Made by a program: the position numbers and the translations under genes. The notes under the pieces were generated by a model, which ran no database searches, was not told the origin of the DNA, and worked only from the letters and a program-made list of their open reading frames with translations. Positions 1 to 7,557 of a DNA stretch of 23,977 nucleotides are shown here, piece after piece. This stretch comes from a virus: the IMG/VR virus record IMGVR_UViG_3300022539_000093, positions 1-23,977 of that record, one strand, 5' to 3'. The stretch's first letter is position 1. Each line of letters opens with the position of its first letter.

Positions 1-20
1 GGCCGGGCGGATACCCGGCC
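1..20 (+). other. Perfect hairpin upstream of the beta-helix gene
   Basis: GGCCGGG (1-7) pairs perfectly with CCCGGCC (14-20) around a 6-nt loop. It sits at the window edge, 32 bases before the first gene, probably just downstream of the capsid gene (inference from gene order). No T-run follows, so a classical intrinsic terminator is not shown. It could be a weak terminator or an mRNA-stabilising or processing hairpin. Confidence 0.6.
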
Positions 21-52
21 ACGTCCGGGGTATCCAATGGAAGGAGATAATC

Positions 53-1033
53 ATGGCAAGCGGATATCCGATCGATAGGATTTACCGTAAACAGGGCGGG
101 CAGGAGATGGTCTTCCCCGCCGAAACGATCCTCAATATGCAGGGCGGTGCTATCATCGGTATGATGCCGACCACCGACTATTTCGTGGACGGCGCGAATG
201 GAAGCGACGATAATACCGGCCGATCATGGAGTTTAGCCTTTGATACCATCCAGGCGGCGATGGATGCGATTACTGCGCTCGGGGCGCAGAGGGGCAGAAG
301 TAGAGTCTTCGTGGCTCCTGGCGGTTATGCCGAGAACGTCATCACACCAACCAATGCTATCGCACCGTTCGGTCAATTGATCGGGGTTAACCCGACCGGG
401 CGGAGTTTCGGTGGGGCGTATATCTATGGCGCCACGGGGGTGAGCCTAACGATCAGGGCCCGCGGCTGGCTCGTTGAGGGCTTCGAGATCGGCGCGATTG
501 CGAACTTCGGCGCAATCCTGCTACATGGCGACGCCGGTGGTAATAAAGCTAACGGTACGGAGATCAGGAACTGTATCATCTCCGGCTGGGGCGCCACGGC
601 TACCTACGGGATTAACGTGATCTACAACGGTGCGCCGCTGACGGTAGTCAGGAACTGCCACTTTAACGGCTGCGTCGGTCCGGCGATCAAATGTACGGAA
701 TCTGGTTTCGACCAGCCGCGGTTCTGGGAGATCGACCGCTGTACCTTTGTGGACAACGGCCAACATATCGGCATGAATCCCCGCGGCTTCAAGGAATCGT
801 GGATTCACCATTGCGCCTTTATCGAGGTAGGAGCGAATCGTACGGCGACGGAGCAACTGGATAACCGAGGTGGGAGCAACTGCATCATCGGCCCCGGTAA
901 CTTCTTATCGAGCACCTACGACTGGGCTGGCGGCTATCGCGCTGGGTCCAATGAGTACTGGCGCGGGAATCATCACGAGGACAGTGGCGGTCCGGGTGAC
1001 GCTGCCACCGGCGAATCCAACCCGGCAGAGTAG
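53..1033 (+). CDS. Right-handed beta-helix virion protein
   Basis: 326 aa. After a short N-terminal segment, residues 41-65 read DYFVDGANGSDDNTG followed by a W..AF.TIQAA pattern, the usual entry of phage and pectate-lyase-like right-handed beta-helix proteins. The rest is short hydrophobic strands alternating with Asn/Gly turns (for example IRNCIISGWG, VRNCHFNGC, IDRCTFVDNG), as expected for successive helix coils. No signal peptide or membrane segment is visible. AAGGAG about 8 bases before the ATG supports the start. Its place beside small structural genes and upstream of the head-tail connector suggests a capsid-bound decoration or adhesion protein, perhaps binding or cleaving polysaccharide. 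No catalytic residues can be assigned, so enzymatic activity is not claimed. Confidence 0.75.
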   Translation: MASGYPIDRIYRKQGGQEMVFPAETILNMQGGAIIGMMPTTDYFVDGANGSDDNTGRSWSLAFDTIQAAMDAITALGAQRGRSRVFVAPGGYAENVITPTNAIAPFGQLIGVNPTGRSFGGAYIYGATGVSLTIRARGWLVEGFEIGAIANFGAILLHGDAGGNKANGTEIRNCIISGWGATATYGINVIYNGAPLTVVRNCHFNGCVGPAIKCTESGFDQPRFWEIDRCTFVDNGQHIGMNPRGFKESWIHHCAFIEVGANRTATEQLDNRGGSNCIIGPGNFLSSTYDWAGGYRAGSNEYWRGNHHEDSGGPGDAATGESNPAE

Positions 1034-1045
1034 CAAACAACCTTA

Positions 1046-1073
1046 GCGGGATGGGGACCATTCCCCGTCCCGC
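1046..1073 (+). other. Long GC-rich hairpin between structural genes
   Basis: Bases 1046-1057 pair with 1062-1073 to give a 12-bp stem with one G-U wobble and a CCAT tetraloop. It starts 13 bases after a stop codon and ends 18 bases before the ATG at 1092. Only CTTCT follows rather than a clean T-run, so it may be an imperfect terminator, an attenuator lowering downstream expression, or a 3'-end stabiliser. Confidence 0.7.
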
Positions 1074-1091
1074 CTTCTGGTGAGGGTTGAT

Positions 1092-1748
1092 ATGACGCTG
1101 AGACGAAGGACTGGGAATCTTCAGACCTATATCGATGACGAGACTGGTACGTTGCACCTAGTCCATGTTTCGGACGGTGTCGTTACCGATATCGTTGCCT
1201 ATCAGCAGCCCGACGTCGTGGCGGCGATAGAAGCTATGCAAACCGCTTTGATCCCCCTGCTCCCCCAGGATTCACACGTCGGGGCGCTGGAAAATGTTGA
1301 TTATCAGTCTGTGGCAGCCCATGATGGAAAAGCATTTCTCGCCTGCTACATGGACACCGCCGTAGGGGATACTGAAATCGTCACCTTGCGGTTAGTCGTC
1401 CCCGCCGCGAAACACATGCACCTATTTCTCGATGTTAAAGGAATATTCGAGACTTCGTGGGAACTCTTCGAGGATACCACCCACAGCGCTGGCACGGAAT
1501 TGACGGCCTACAACCGGGACCGGAACAGCGCCCTGGAGGCTACCATGACGGTTACCCATACCGTCTCCGGCGGCAATGATGGGACGAGGATTTGTGCCGG
1601 GGCCTTCGGATCCGGCAAATCGGGCGGTGGGATGCGCGCAGAGGTGGGCTGGGTGCTTGACCAAGGTAAGGTTTACCTGTTGAAGGCCACATCACATAAG
1701 GTGGCCAATTTAATCGCGGTCATCGCCAGATGGAACGAGGAAGATTAA
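1092..1748 (+). CDS. Phage structural protein, function unknown
   Basis: 218 aa from the ATG at 1092, preferred over GTG 1080 because GGTGAGG lies about 6 bases upstream. It is soluble, with no signal or membrane segment. The C-terminal half has the pattern YNRDRNS, then THTVSGGNDGTRI, then a Gly-rich FGSGKSGGG stretch and GWVLDQGKVYLLKATS. I recognise this arrangement from uncharacterised proteins encoded next to phage capsid genes; that is recollection, not a search. Probably a virion-associated beta-rich protein. It precedes another common capsid-adjacent protein, which supports a structural role. Exact function unknown. Confidence 0.75.
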   Translation: MTLRRRTGNLQTYIDDETGTLHLVHVSDGVVTDIVAYQQPDVVAAIEAMQTALIPLLPQDSHVGALENVDYQSVAAHDGKAFLACYMDTAVGDTEIVTLRLVVPAAKHMHLFLDVKGIFETSWELFEDTTHSAGTELTAYNRDRNSALEATMTVTHTVSGGNDGTRICAGAFGSGKSGGGMRAEVGWVLDQGKVYLLKATSHKVANLIAVIARWNEED

Positions 1749-1766
1749 GAGGGATAAGGAGAGATC

Positions 1767-2123
1767 ATGCATATCGAGAGACACGTCGTCGCGATCACGA
1801 CCGCCGTCGGTGGCGCTAAGACGGCTTATACTACTAAGCTCGTCAACGGTCGTATCCTGGCGATCTCGTATATCAAAGGCGACTTCGACGACGGTGTGGA
1901 CTTCACGATCACGACTGAGTTGACGCTTCAGAATCTGTGGGTCCAATCGGACGTCAACGCTACCGCGATGGTCTACCCGTTCGTGAGGACCAACGATCAG
2001 AACGGGGGCGGCACCACCGATCCGAAATACACGCGGATCGTCGCCGCACGGGAGCGCGTGAAGATCGTCATCGCGAGTGGCGGCGACGAGAAGTCCGGCA
2101 CGTTCCATGTGCTGGTGGGATAG
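1767..2123 (+). CDS. Small phage structural protein
   Basis: 118 aa with GGAGAG (1757-1762) before the ATG. The N-terminal MHIERHVVAITTAVGG, a central YIKGDFDDGVDFTITTE and the C-terminal RVKIVIASGGDEKSGTFHVLVG match a recurrent type of small all-beta protein encoded near phage head genes. The sequence suggests one beta-sandwich domain, possibly a head decoration or neck-associated protein. No catalytic motif is present. It lies 18 bases after the preceding gene, in the same operon. Confidence that it is a gene is high; the role is inferred from position. Confidence 0.8.
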   Translation: MHIERHVVAITTAVGGAKTAYTTKLVNGRILAISYIKGDFDDGVDFTITTELTLQNLWVQSDVNATAMVYPFVRTNDQNGGGTTDPKYTRIVAARERVKIVIASGGDEKSGTFHVLVG

Positions 2124-2126
2124 ATC

Positions 2127-2243
2127 ATGACTGATCACCAGCGAACCTACGCGACGTTCAGGATCAGTTATTCGGCGTTTCAGAAGTTCAAGGACGCTAT
2201 TGACGAATTCTTAAAACTGACCAGGCAGGTACCTGGATCTTAG
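2127..2243 (+). CDS. Possible small protein, 38 aa
   Basis: An ATG three bases after the previous stop opens a 38-codon frame, beginning MTDHQRTYATF and ending TRQVPGS. A GGTGGGA sequence lies about 6 bases upstream and could act as ribosome-binding site. The frame fills the gap between two well-supported genes, and its composition resembles the neighbouring coding DNA. No family is recognised. It could equally be leftover spacer. Confidence 0.45.
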   Translation: MTDHQRTYATFRISYSAFQKFKDAIDEFLKLTRQVPGS

Positions 2244-2260
2244 AAAACGAAAGGATCGAC

Positions 2261-2590
2261 ATGACCAGAATCAGGATGCGAAAGACGATGGCCGGTCCCG
2301 GCGGTTGCGCTACGGCCGGGCAGGTCACCGAAGTCAGCGCGACGTTCGCCGATCATCTGGTGAAAATCGGCGCGGCCGAGCATATTCAGGGGCGGCTGCC
2401 GAAGAAGACCAGGGTGACCAGCGTGGAGGCGCCACCGACCGAGGATATCAGGGACGCCGAACGCGAGATCGCCGAGAAAGCGGAGATCGCTGCCGAGAAG
2501 GCCAGGAGCGAGACCGCCGCGGTCGATACGGGGGAGAAGGCCGTAGCCGCGGCCCCGAAGAAGAAGGCGGCCCCGAAGAAGAAGGCGTAA
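2261..2590 (+). CDS. Phage protein with Lys/Ala-rich tail
   Basis: 109 aa. Residues 1-50 (TRIRMRKTMAGPGG, then GQVTEVSATFADHLVKIGAAE) look like the small SH3-like or beta-barrel proteins often found directly before the head-tail connector gene. Residues 57-85 are a charged helical stretch rich in Ala, Glu and Arg. The C-terminus is a basic tail with two APKKKA repeats, which could contact DNA or the capsid interior. AAAGGA precedes the ATG. The stop abuts the next start (GTG 2591) with no gap. The role is inferred only from position. Confidence 0.7.
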   Translation: MTRIRMRKTMAGPGGCATAGQVTEVSATFADHLVKIGAAEHIQGRLPKKTRVTSVEAPPTEDIRDAEREIAEKAEIAAEKARSETAAVDTGEKAVAAAPKKKAAPKKKA

Positions 2591-3190
2591 GTGAACTACC
2601 ACTTCGCCCTGGACCTCAGCTCTGCCCCCGGAGCCGAGCCGATCCTCATCGCCGACGCGAGGATGCACCTCCGCGTAACGGCGACCGGATCGCCGGCTAC
2701 CCATCCCGACGACACTCTAATCAACAGGATGATCAAGGCGGCCAGGCGGAAGACGGAGCGCGATACCAGCCGCGGGCTAATCACGCAGACATGGGTCCAG
2801 TATATGGACGGCTTCCCCGGGGAGATCCTGCTCGCCCGGGCACCGGTCTCTTCCGTTACCAGCGTTAAGTACGTTGACGTTGATGGTGACGAACAGACCA
2901 TTGATACTGCCGACTACAGGACCGACCTCATTAGCGAGCCGGCCCGGATTAACCCGGTCTACGGGGAGGTCTGGCCGAGCTCCAGGGACGTGACCAACGC
3001 CGTGTACGTGACCTTCGTCGCGGGCTACGGGGCAGCCGGTAGCGATGTCGACGAGGATCTCCTTAGCGCGGTCTACCTGTTACTTGGCCACTATTACGAG
3101 CACCGGGAGGCCGCCCAGGACGTGACGAAGGTGGAGGCCGTACCGATGGGTTACTACAACCTTATAGCCGATTACATACTGAGGGCGTGA
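2591..3190 (+). CDS. Head-tail connector (gp6-like adaptor)
   Basis: 199 aa, starting at a GTG directly after the preceding stop. The features fit the HK97 gp6 / Phage_connect_1 type of adaptor protein: an early hydrophobic ADARMHLRV segment, HPDDTLINRMIKAARRKTERDT for the first helix pair, a beta insertion (LLARAPVSSVTSVKYVDVDG, then DYRTD) and a C-terminal helix with AVYLLLGHYYEHRE. This family forms the ring below the portal to which head-closure and tail proteins attach. It is separated from its usual partner, head closure, by three modification-type genes, which is unusual. Start choice is slightly uncertain because the ribosome site is weak. Confidence 0.85.
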   Translation: MNYHFALDLSSAPGAEPILIADARMHLRVTATGSPATHPDDTLINRMIKAARRKTERDTSRGLITQTWVQYMDGFPGEILLARAPVSSVTSVKYVDVDGDEQTIDTADYRTDLISEPARINPVYGEVWPSSRDVTNAVYVTFVAGYGAAGSDVDEDLLSAVYLLLGHYYEHREAAQDVTKVEAVPMGYYNLIADYILRA

Positions 3191-3192
3191 CG

Positions 3193-3876
3193 ATGACCGA
3201 GCCAGAATTAAAATGGCCGTCCGACGATAGGTTGATACTATGGAAGGTCGATCCCGAATGGCCCGAGACCACGTTCGTCGTCATCGGCGGGGGCCCGAGC
3301 CTCACGCCCGCGCAGGTGGACCAGTGCCAACGTGATCATGTTCGAGTGATCGCCGTGAACGACGCCTACAAGTTGGCACCGTGGGCCGACGTGCTGCACG
3401 GCGCGGACGCGAGGTGGTGGGTTCGTAATCAGGGCGCGCTTGACTTCAAGGGGATCAGATCCGGACTCTGCTGGGATGCGGTCGAGGGGGTATTCTACCC
3501 GGGTTGGAACGCCAACCTTTACCCGGGTATGCGATACCTGGCCAGCACCGGTGTCGAGGGGTTGGAGATGTGGCATCGCAGGGCGGTACGTAACGGCGGT
3601 AACAGTGGTCATCAGGCGATCAACCTGGCCGTACATCTCGGCGCGAGCAGGATCATCCTGATCGGTTTCGACCTGAAACCATCCGCCGACGGCAGGCACC
3701 ACTGGTTCGGCGATCACGAGGACTGGCAACCGCCGAACTACATCGCGATGCACATGGCCTTCTTCTTCCTGCCGCGGGCTGCGAAGGATGCCGGCGTCGA
3801 GATCGTCAACTGCACGCCTGGATCTGACCTGATGAACCTGTTCCCGGAGATGCCCCTGGAGGTGGCGCTGGGATGA
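3193..3876 (+). CDS. DUF115/MAF-type glycosyltransferase-like protein
   Basis: 227 aa from ATG 3193; GAGGG seven bases upstream favours it over the overlapping GTG at 3187. Residues near 27-37 read TTFVVIGGGPSL, a nucleotide-binding-like loop, followed by VIAVNDAYKLAPWADVLHGAD. Near the C-terminus NSGHQAINLAVHLGASRI leads into IGFDLK and a HHWFGDH motif. This series is typical of phage proteins of the DUF115 / MAF-flagellin-glycosyltransferase-like group. The fold is known in motility-associated glycosyltransferases and MptE-like pyrophosphokinases. Substrate unknown. It heads a three-gene cassette with overlapping stop/start codons, so it is probably co-translated with the methyltransferase that follows. 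Confidence 0.7.
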   Translation: MTEPELKWPSDDRLILWKVDPEWPETTFVVIGGGPSLTPAQVDQCQRDHVRVIAVNDAYKLAPWADVLHGADARWWVRNQGALDFKGIRSGLCWDAVEGVFYPGWNANLYPGMRYLASTGVEGLEMWHRRAVRNGGNSGHQAINLAVHLGASRIILIGFDLKPSADGRHHWFGDHEDWQPPNYIAMHMAFFFLPRAAKDAGVEIVNCTPGSDLMNLFPEMPLEVALG

Positions 3877-4454
3877 GCGAGAGGCAGACGGCGACCACCT
3901 TGGCGACTGTACAGGCTGATCATATCGGTCGTTACGTTTTCGCCGCAGAGGAGGAACGGGGCTTTATGAGCCCGGTTCTGGACTTGGGCTGCGGGTGCGG
4001 TTACGGAAGCTGGATTCTGGCTGACACAGGCTATGGCGTGCTCGGGATTGATAAAGACCCGGAGGCGATCGCCTTCGCCTGCGAACATTGGTACCACGAG
4101 AGGACATCCTACCTTGTCCTGGACGTGGACGGCTTTAAAGATCATTTCATCTCCTGCGGCGGCGCGACCCTTTTCGAGATTATTGAGCATCTGAGCGATC
4201 CGGCCACGATGCTGAGATCCCTGCGGGAAGCCTGCCCGCGGATCGTGATGAGCGTACCGAATGCCAATGTGGTCCCATTTGAACGCGCCCGTTTTCCCTA
4301 CCACAAACGTCATTATACTGAGGTTGAGCTGGACGAACTGCTGAGATCAGTAGGCTTTACACCGACTGCTTGGTGGACACAATACGAGAGAAGTTTAAAA
4401 ACGGTAGTACCGGGTACGCGTGGCCGGACGATCGTCGTGGAGGCATCGAGATGA
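3873..4454 (+). CDS. SAM-dependent class I methyltransferase
   Basis: 193 aa, ATGA overlap with the preceding gene. Motif I is clear at about residues 34-48 (VLDLGCGCGYGSWIL), followed by GYGVLGIDKDPEAIAFA, in which the acidic residue after beta-2 binds the adenosyl ribose. LFEIIEHLSDPATMLRSLRE is the motif seen in UbiG/Methyltransf_23-type small-molecule or glycan methyltransferases. No NPPY or DPPY motif is present, so an adenine or cytosine-N4 DNA methylase is unlikely. Lying between two glycosyltransferase-like genes, it probably methylates a sugar or a virion component (inference). The end overlaps the next start. Confidence 0.85.
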   Translation: MSERQTATTLATVQADHIGRYVFAAEEERGFMSPVLDLGCGCGYGSWILADTGYGVLGIDKDPEAIAFACEHWYHERTSYLVLDVDGFKDHFISCGGATLFEIIEHLSDPATMLRSLREACPRIVMSVPNANVVPFERARFPYHKRHYTEVELDELLRSVGFTPTAWWTQYERSLKTVVPGTRGRTIVVEASR

Positions 4455-5275
4455 CGCTGAAAGTAACCATCCACATGAACCCACCGATGGCACATCACCA
4501 ACTGTGGGGTGAGGCGTTCGCCGATGGGCTACGTATCCATGGCATCGAATCGCAGATCATCGGTGGTTACCTGCCTACCGAATGCGACCTCGCCGTCTTC
4601 TGGGGCCATCACGATCGGGCTCTCCCGGTGATGGATGCCCAATGGCAAGTAGGAAAACGTTATCTGATGATGGAGCGCGGGAAGTTCGGCGACCGCTACA
4701 AGATGACCTGTCTCGGTTACGACGGTAACGCGGGGAGGGCTGACTTCCTTAACGCGAACAGCCCATCCGACCGCTGGGAGAAACATGGCGTCCCGATCGA
4801 TCGGTGGAAGCGCGGCGGCGGGGTGGTGCTGATCATGGGTCAGCTACATGCGGACTCATCCGTTAAATACGTGAACATCGTCTCGTGGTACAGGGATACG
4901 GTAAAGGAGCTGCGAAGCCTGGGAGTCAAGAACGTCCTGCTGCGAAGGCACCCGCTAGACGCCTCCGAGAAGATAGATGTCGGTTGCGAGTATAGCGACA
5001 TCGAAGATCTGGATCGGGATCTCTCCCGCACCAGGATAGTCGTGACATTCAACTCGACCTCGGGCGTCAACGCGATCATTGCTGGCGTGCCGGTGATCGC
5101 CCTGGACAAGGCCAGCATGGTCTGGTCGGTAGCGGCCCACGAACTGAAGGCGGTTAAGAGGCCGATACGACCGGACAGGCAACAGTGGCTTGACGATCTG
5201 GCGTACTGCCAATGGACGGAGGCGGAGATCAGGAGTGGCGAGGCGTGGGAGCACCTGAAAAAGGGACTACGATGA
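4451..5275 (+). CDS. GT-B-like glycosyltransferase / capsule-synthesis-like protein
   Basis: 274 aa from ATG 4451, which overlaps the previous stop (ATGA) and has GGAGG seven bases upstream; a longer in-frame extension to 4370 lies inside the methyltransferase and is disfavoured. The N-terminal half (KVTIHMNPPMAHHQLWGEAF, then DLAVFWGHHD) and the C-terminal half (RTRIVVTFNSTSGVNAIIAGVPVIAL) match the two-domain arrangement of GT-B or KpsC/capsule-polysaccharide-like phage proteins, where the second segment forms the donor-binding turn. No signal or membrane segment. With the two upstream genes it forms a compact cassette placed between connector and head closure. The substrate may be a virion protein, host glycan or DNA base; none is shown. 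Confidence 0.65.
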   Translation: MTLKVTIHMNPPMAHHQLWGEAFADGLRIHGIESQIIGGYLPTECDLAVFWGHHDRALPVMDAQWQVGKRYLMMERGKFGDRYKMTCLGYDGNAGRADFLNANSPSDRWEKHGVPIDRWKRGGGVVLIMGQLHADSSVKYVNIVSWYRDTVKELRSLGVKNVLLRRHPLDASEKIDVGCEYSDIEDLDRDLSRTRIVVTFNSTSGVNAIIAGVPVIALDKASMVWSVAAHELKAVKRPIRPDRQQWLDDLAYCQWTEAEIRSGEAWEHLKKGLR

Positions 5276-5592
5276 GGGCTGGTAAGCTACGCAGGCGGGT
5301 GGCGATCCAGAGCCTCACGGAGACGAAGGATACTTATGGTGAGCCGATCAAGTCGTGGACCACCGTCTATACCGTTTATGCCCAGGTATTGCCGTTACGG
5401 GGTGACGAGCGGGCGCAGAATCAGCAATTGATGAGCAGGGCGGATACGAAGTTCCGAATCCGTTACAATAGCGACATGACGATCACCACGAAACACCGGC
5501 TGGTCTACGACGGCGATAATTACGACATCACGGCGATACTGGAGATCGGCCGGAAGGAGGGCTGGGAGATCCTGGCCCACAAGGTAGAATGA
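5272..5592 (+). CDS. Head closure protein (head-tail joining family)
   Basis: 106 aa from ATG 5272, overlapping the previous stop; the longer form to 5212 is rejected because it runs into the upstream gene. The sequence RAGKLRRRVAIQSLTETKDTYG, then a W..VYTVYAQVLPL segment, FRIRYNSDMTITTKHRLVYDG and the C-terminal YDITAILEIG is a close fit to phage head-tail joining / SPP1 gp16-like stopper proteins (Phage_H_T_join). These small beta-barrels plug the connector after DNA packaging and bind the tail. It is followed by a gp10-like tail completion gene with an ATGA overlap, the standard order. Confidence 0.88.
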   Translation: MRAGKLRRRVAIQSLTETKDTYGEPIKSWTTVYTVYAQVLPLRGDERAQNQQLMSRADTKFRIRYNSDMTITTKHRLVYDGDNYDITAILEIGRKEGWEILAHKVE

Positions 5593-6059
5593 TAGACGTT
5601 GACCTCACGGTAGAATGGCGGAGCCTAGAGAGGGCGTTAAACACGCTCCCTAACGCGATGGCGAAAGGCGTGCTGAAATCAGCGATGAAGAAGGCTCTGA
5701 AGCCGGTGCTGGCGGAAGCGGAATCGAATGCCCCCGTGAGGGAGGGTAGGTTTAAGAGTAGCTTCAGGATCAGTCCCACCGTCTCCCGCTCCCAGCGGAA
5801 GGATCGGCAGGTGCCACCCGGAGCCGTCGTCATGAGCGTCGGGTCCACCGATTTCAGGGGACACCTGATCGAGTTCGGGACGGCCAGGACGTCGGCGCAG
5901 CCCACGCTCCGGCCGGCCTGGGATACGAACAAAAGGCAGGTACTGACTACCTTCGCCCGCGAGGTAGGGAAAAGTCTGGAACGCACCGCCAAGCGGCTGG
6001 CGAGACAGGCGGCGGCGGATAAGCTATCCAAGAAGGGAAAGGCGGCGCTCGGTGTATAA
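5589..6059 (+). CDS. HK97 gp10-like tail completion protein
   Basis: 156 aa, ATGA overlap with head closure. Helical N-terminus (SLERALNTLPNAMAKGVLKSAMKKALKPVL), then AEAESNAPVREGRFKSSF, the hallmark of HK97 gp10 family proteins. Residues 85-110 (VVMSVGSTDFRGHLIEFGTARTSAQPTLRPAW) carry the conserved EFGT and P-x-RPA motifs. The basic C-terminal helix ends KKGKAALGV. Function in the family: an adaptor or neck protein between head closure and the tail terminator. Length is normal and nothing is odd in the sequence. Confidence 0.9.
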   Translation: MIDVDLTVEWRSLERALNTLPNAMAKGVLKSAMKKALKPVLAEAESNAPVREGRFKSSFRISPTVSRSQRKDRQVPPGAVVMSVGSTDFRGHLIEFGTARTSAQPTLRPAWDTNKRQVLTTFAREVGKSLERTAKRLARQAAADKLSKKGKAALGV

Positions 6060-6258
6060 CAAGGTAACTTTAAGATGGCCCGCGATCACGGACTCCGATC
6101 ATAGGAGGGAAGTGACTATCAACGGGGTGGAAATAAAACAAGTACAGCGCGTAATAATCGAGCCGGACGAGGATGGCGTCACCACGGTGAAGATCGAGTT
6201 CCCCGCGGAAGTTTATGCCGACGTCGAGGGGCGGGCGTTTAAGATCGAGCAGATGTGA
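6052..6258 (+). CDS. Small phage protein, unknown
   Basis: 68 aa starting at GTG 6052, overlapping the gp10-like gene by 8 bases. The sequence is beta-rich: VTLRWPAITD, REVTINGVEIKQVQRVIIEPDEDG, TTVKIEFPAEVY. The alternating hydrophobic pattern suggests a small beta-sandwich or barrel. No named family recognised. Tight overlap with both neighbours (its stop overlaps the next start) and codon use like its neighbours support real coding. It could be an accessory neck or tail protein. Confidence 0.65.
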   Translation: MYNKVTLRWPAITDSDHRREVTINGVEIKQVQRVIIEPDEDGVTTVKIEFPAEVYADVEGRAFKIEQM

Positions 6259-6656
6259 TGGAGTCGGCGCTCAGAACGTACATCCTGGCCGGCGGTGCCG
6301 TGGACGCACTGGTGAGCGACCGGATGTATCCCGGCAAGATGCCCCAGGAACCGACCTTACCCCTACTAGTGTACCAGCGGGTGAGCGGCCCGCGGGAGCA
6401 TGACATGGACGGGGCGGCGGGGATCGCGAATCCCAGGATACAGATCGACGCCTGGGCGACCACTTATGCGGGGGTTAAGACGTTGGCGACGGCGGTCAGA
6501 AAGAGGTTGGATGGTTACAGCGGTGATGTTGGCTCCCCGGCGGTGAATGTGATAGTCGCTATGCTATTAAACGACCGCGATCTTTATGACGCCGAAACGG
6601 AACTATGGCGAATCTCGATGGATTTCGAGATCATGCATTACGAGGCGATAACTTAG
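6258..6656 (+). CDS. DUF3168-like tail terminator/completion protein
   Basis: 132 aa from ATG 6258; a GTG one codon earlier is also possible. ESALRTYILAGGAVDALVSDRMYPGKMPQEPTLPLLVYQRVSG is the typical N-terminus of DUF3168 proteins, with the conserved RI/MYP...P.LP.LVYQ pattern; IQIDAWATTYAGVKTLATAVRKRLDG follows as expected. The family includes tail terminators that cap the tail tube and bind the neck. Position directly before the tail tube genes agrees. The start overlaps the previous stop (TGATG). Ordinary length. Confidence 0.88.
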   Translation: MESALRTYILAGGAVDALVSDRMYPGKMPQEPTLPLLVYQRVSGPREHDMDGAAGIANPRIQIDAWATTYAGVKTLATAVRKRLDGYSGDVGSPAVNVIVAMLLNDRDLYDAETELWRISMDFEIMHYEAIT

Positions 6657-6668
6657 GAGGGATGAGAT

Positions 6669-7100
6669 ATGGCACGACTAGGATCACACGCGGTTGAGCT
6701 GCAGAAGGGGGACGGGGCCAGCCCAGAGGTTTTCACGGCTAACGTAGCCCAGGTGCTTTCCATCGGTGGCCCTTCGTTGAGCCGCGAGACGATCGACACG
6801 ACCGACGCCGATGCGGCCGATGATTGGCGAACCTTTATAGCGAGCTACATCGATGGGGGGGAGATCTCATTGGAGATCAATTACGACCCGGATGAGGCGA
6901 CCCATGCCCCGACCGCGGGGATACTGGAGGCGTTCGCAAGTAATGTGGCGACGAATTATAGGATTCAGTTTCCAACGTCGCCGGTGACCACCTGGTCATT
7001 CAGCGCGATATGCGTTGGCTTTGAATCGTCAGCGCCCCACGACGGCGTATTAACCGCGTCCGTGACCTATAAGGTCTTGGGCAAGGTAACATTAGCGTAA
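6669..7100 (+). CDS. Major tail tube protein, copy 1
   Basis: 143 aa preceded by GGAGGG. Residues 30-80 include VAQVLSIGGPSLSRETIDTT, DDWRTFIASYIDGGEISLEI and NYDPDEATH, which match phage lambda/HK97-like major tail tube proteins (the ETIDTT.....W....ASYIDGGEI pattern). The C-terminal FESSAPHDGVLTASVTYKVLGKVTL is the conserved last beta-strand pair. In the virion, hexameric rings stack to form the DNA-conducting tube. A second copy follows after a 13-base gap, with 46 of 49 residues identical across the central core, so the pair arose by tandem duplication. Copy 1 has a longer loop near residues 13-22 (KGDGASPEVF). Confidence 0.9.
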   Translation: MARLGSHAVELQKGDGASPEVFTANVAQVLSIGGPSLSRETIDTTDADAADDWRTFIASYIDGGEISLEINYDPDEATHAPTAGILEAFASNVATNYRIQFPTSPVTTWSFSAICVGFESSAPHDGVLTASVTYKVLGKVTLA

Positions 7101-7113
7101 GGAGGATAACGAC

Positions 7114-7527
7114 ATGGCAAGATACGGAGGACACGGTTGTACGATCCTACGTACGAGCGGGACCAAGATCGCTCAGGTTCTGAGCATATCGGGACCGTCG
7201 ATCAGTCGCGAGACGATCGATACCACCGACGCGGACGCGACCGACGACTGGCGGACGTTCATCGCGTCTTATATAGACGGCGGAGAAATATCGTTGGAGA
7301 TCAACTATGATCCCGATGACGCCACCCATGCCCCGGCCGCGGGGATACTCCTGGATTTCGCCGCGACGACGTTGGACAACTGGAGTCTGGTATTTTCTGA
7401 CGCTTCACCGGCGGTTACCTGGACATTCGACGCGCTGGTGACAGGCTTCGAGCCTTCGGCACCCCACGACGGAGTACTGACCGCATCGGTAACGCTAAAG
7501 ATCATGGGTAAGATCACGCTGGCTTAA
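7114..7527 (+). CDS. Major tail tube protein, copy 2 (tandem paralogue)
   Basis: 137 aa, preceded by AAGGAGGA. It has the same architecture as copy 1 with the same ETIDTTDADA core and SAPHDGVLTASVTLKIMGKITL terminus, but a different N-terminal segment (HGCTILRTSGTK) and a different central variable loop. In the shared core most codons differ only at the third base, so the protein is under purifying selection while the DNA has diverged. Both copies keep intact frames and strong ribosome sites, so neither looks like a decaying relic. They may build mixed tubes or specialise, for example one as tube and one as a terminal ring (inference). Confidence 0.9.
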   Translation: MARYGGHGCTILRTSGTKIAQVLSISGPSISRETIDTTDADATDDWRTFIASYIDGGEISLEINYDPDDATHAPAAGILLDFAATTLDNWSLVFSDASPAVTWTFDALVTGFEPSAPHDGVLTASVTLKIMGKITLA

Positions 7528-7557
7528 GGTTATAACGGCCTAACACGGAGGCTTTAC

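Noticed and set aside
3873-4454. DNA adenine or cytosine methylase
   Set aside because: No NPPY/DPPY or PC motif; motifs fit small-molecule or glycan methyltransferases.
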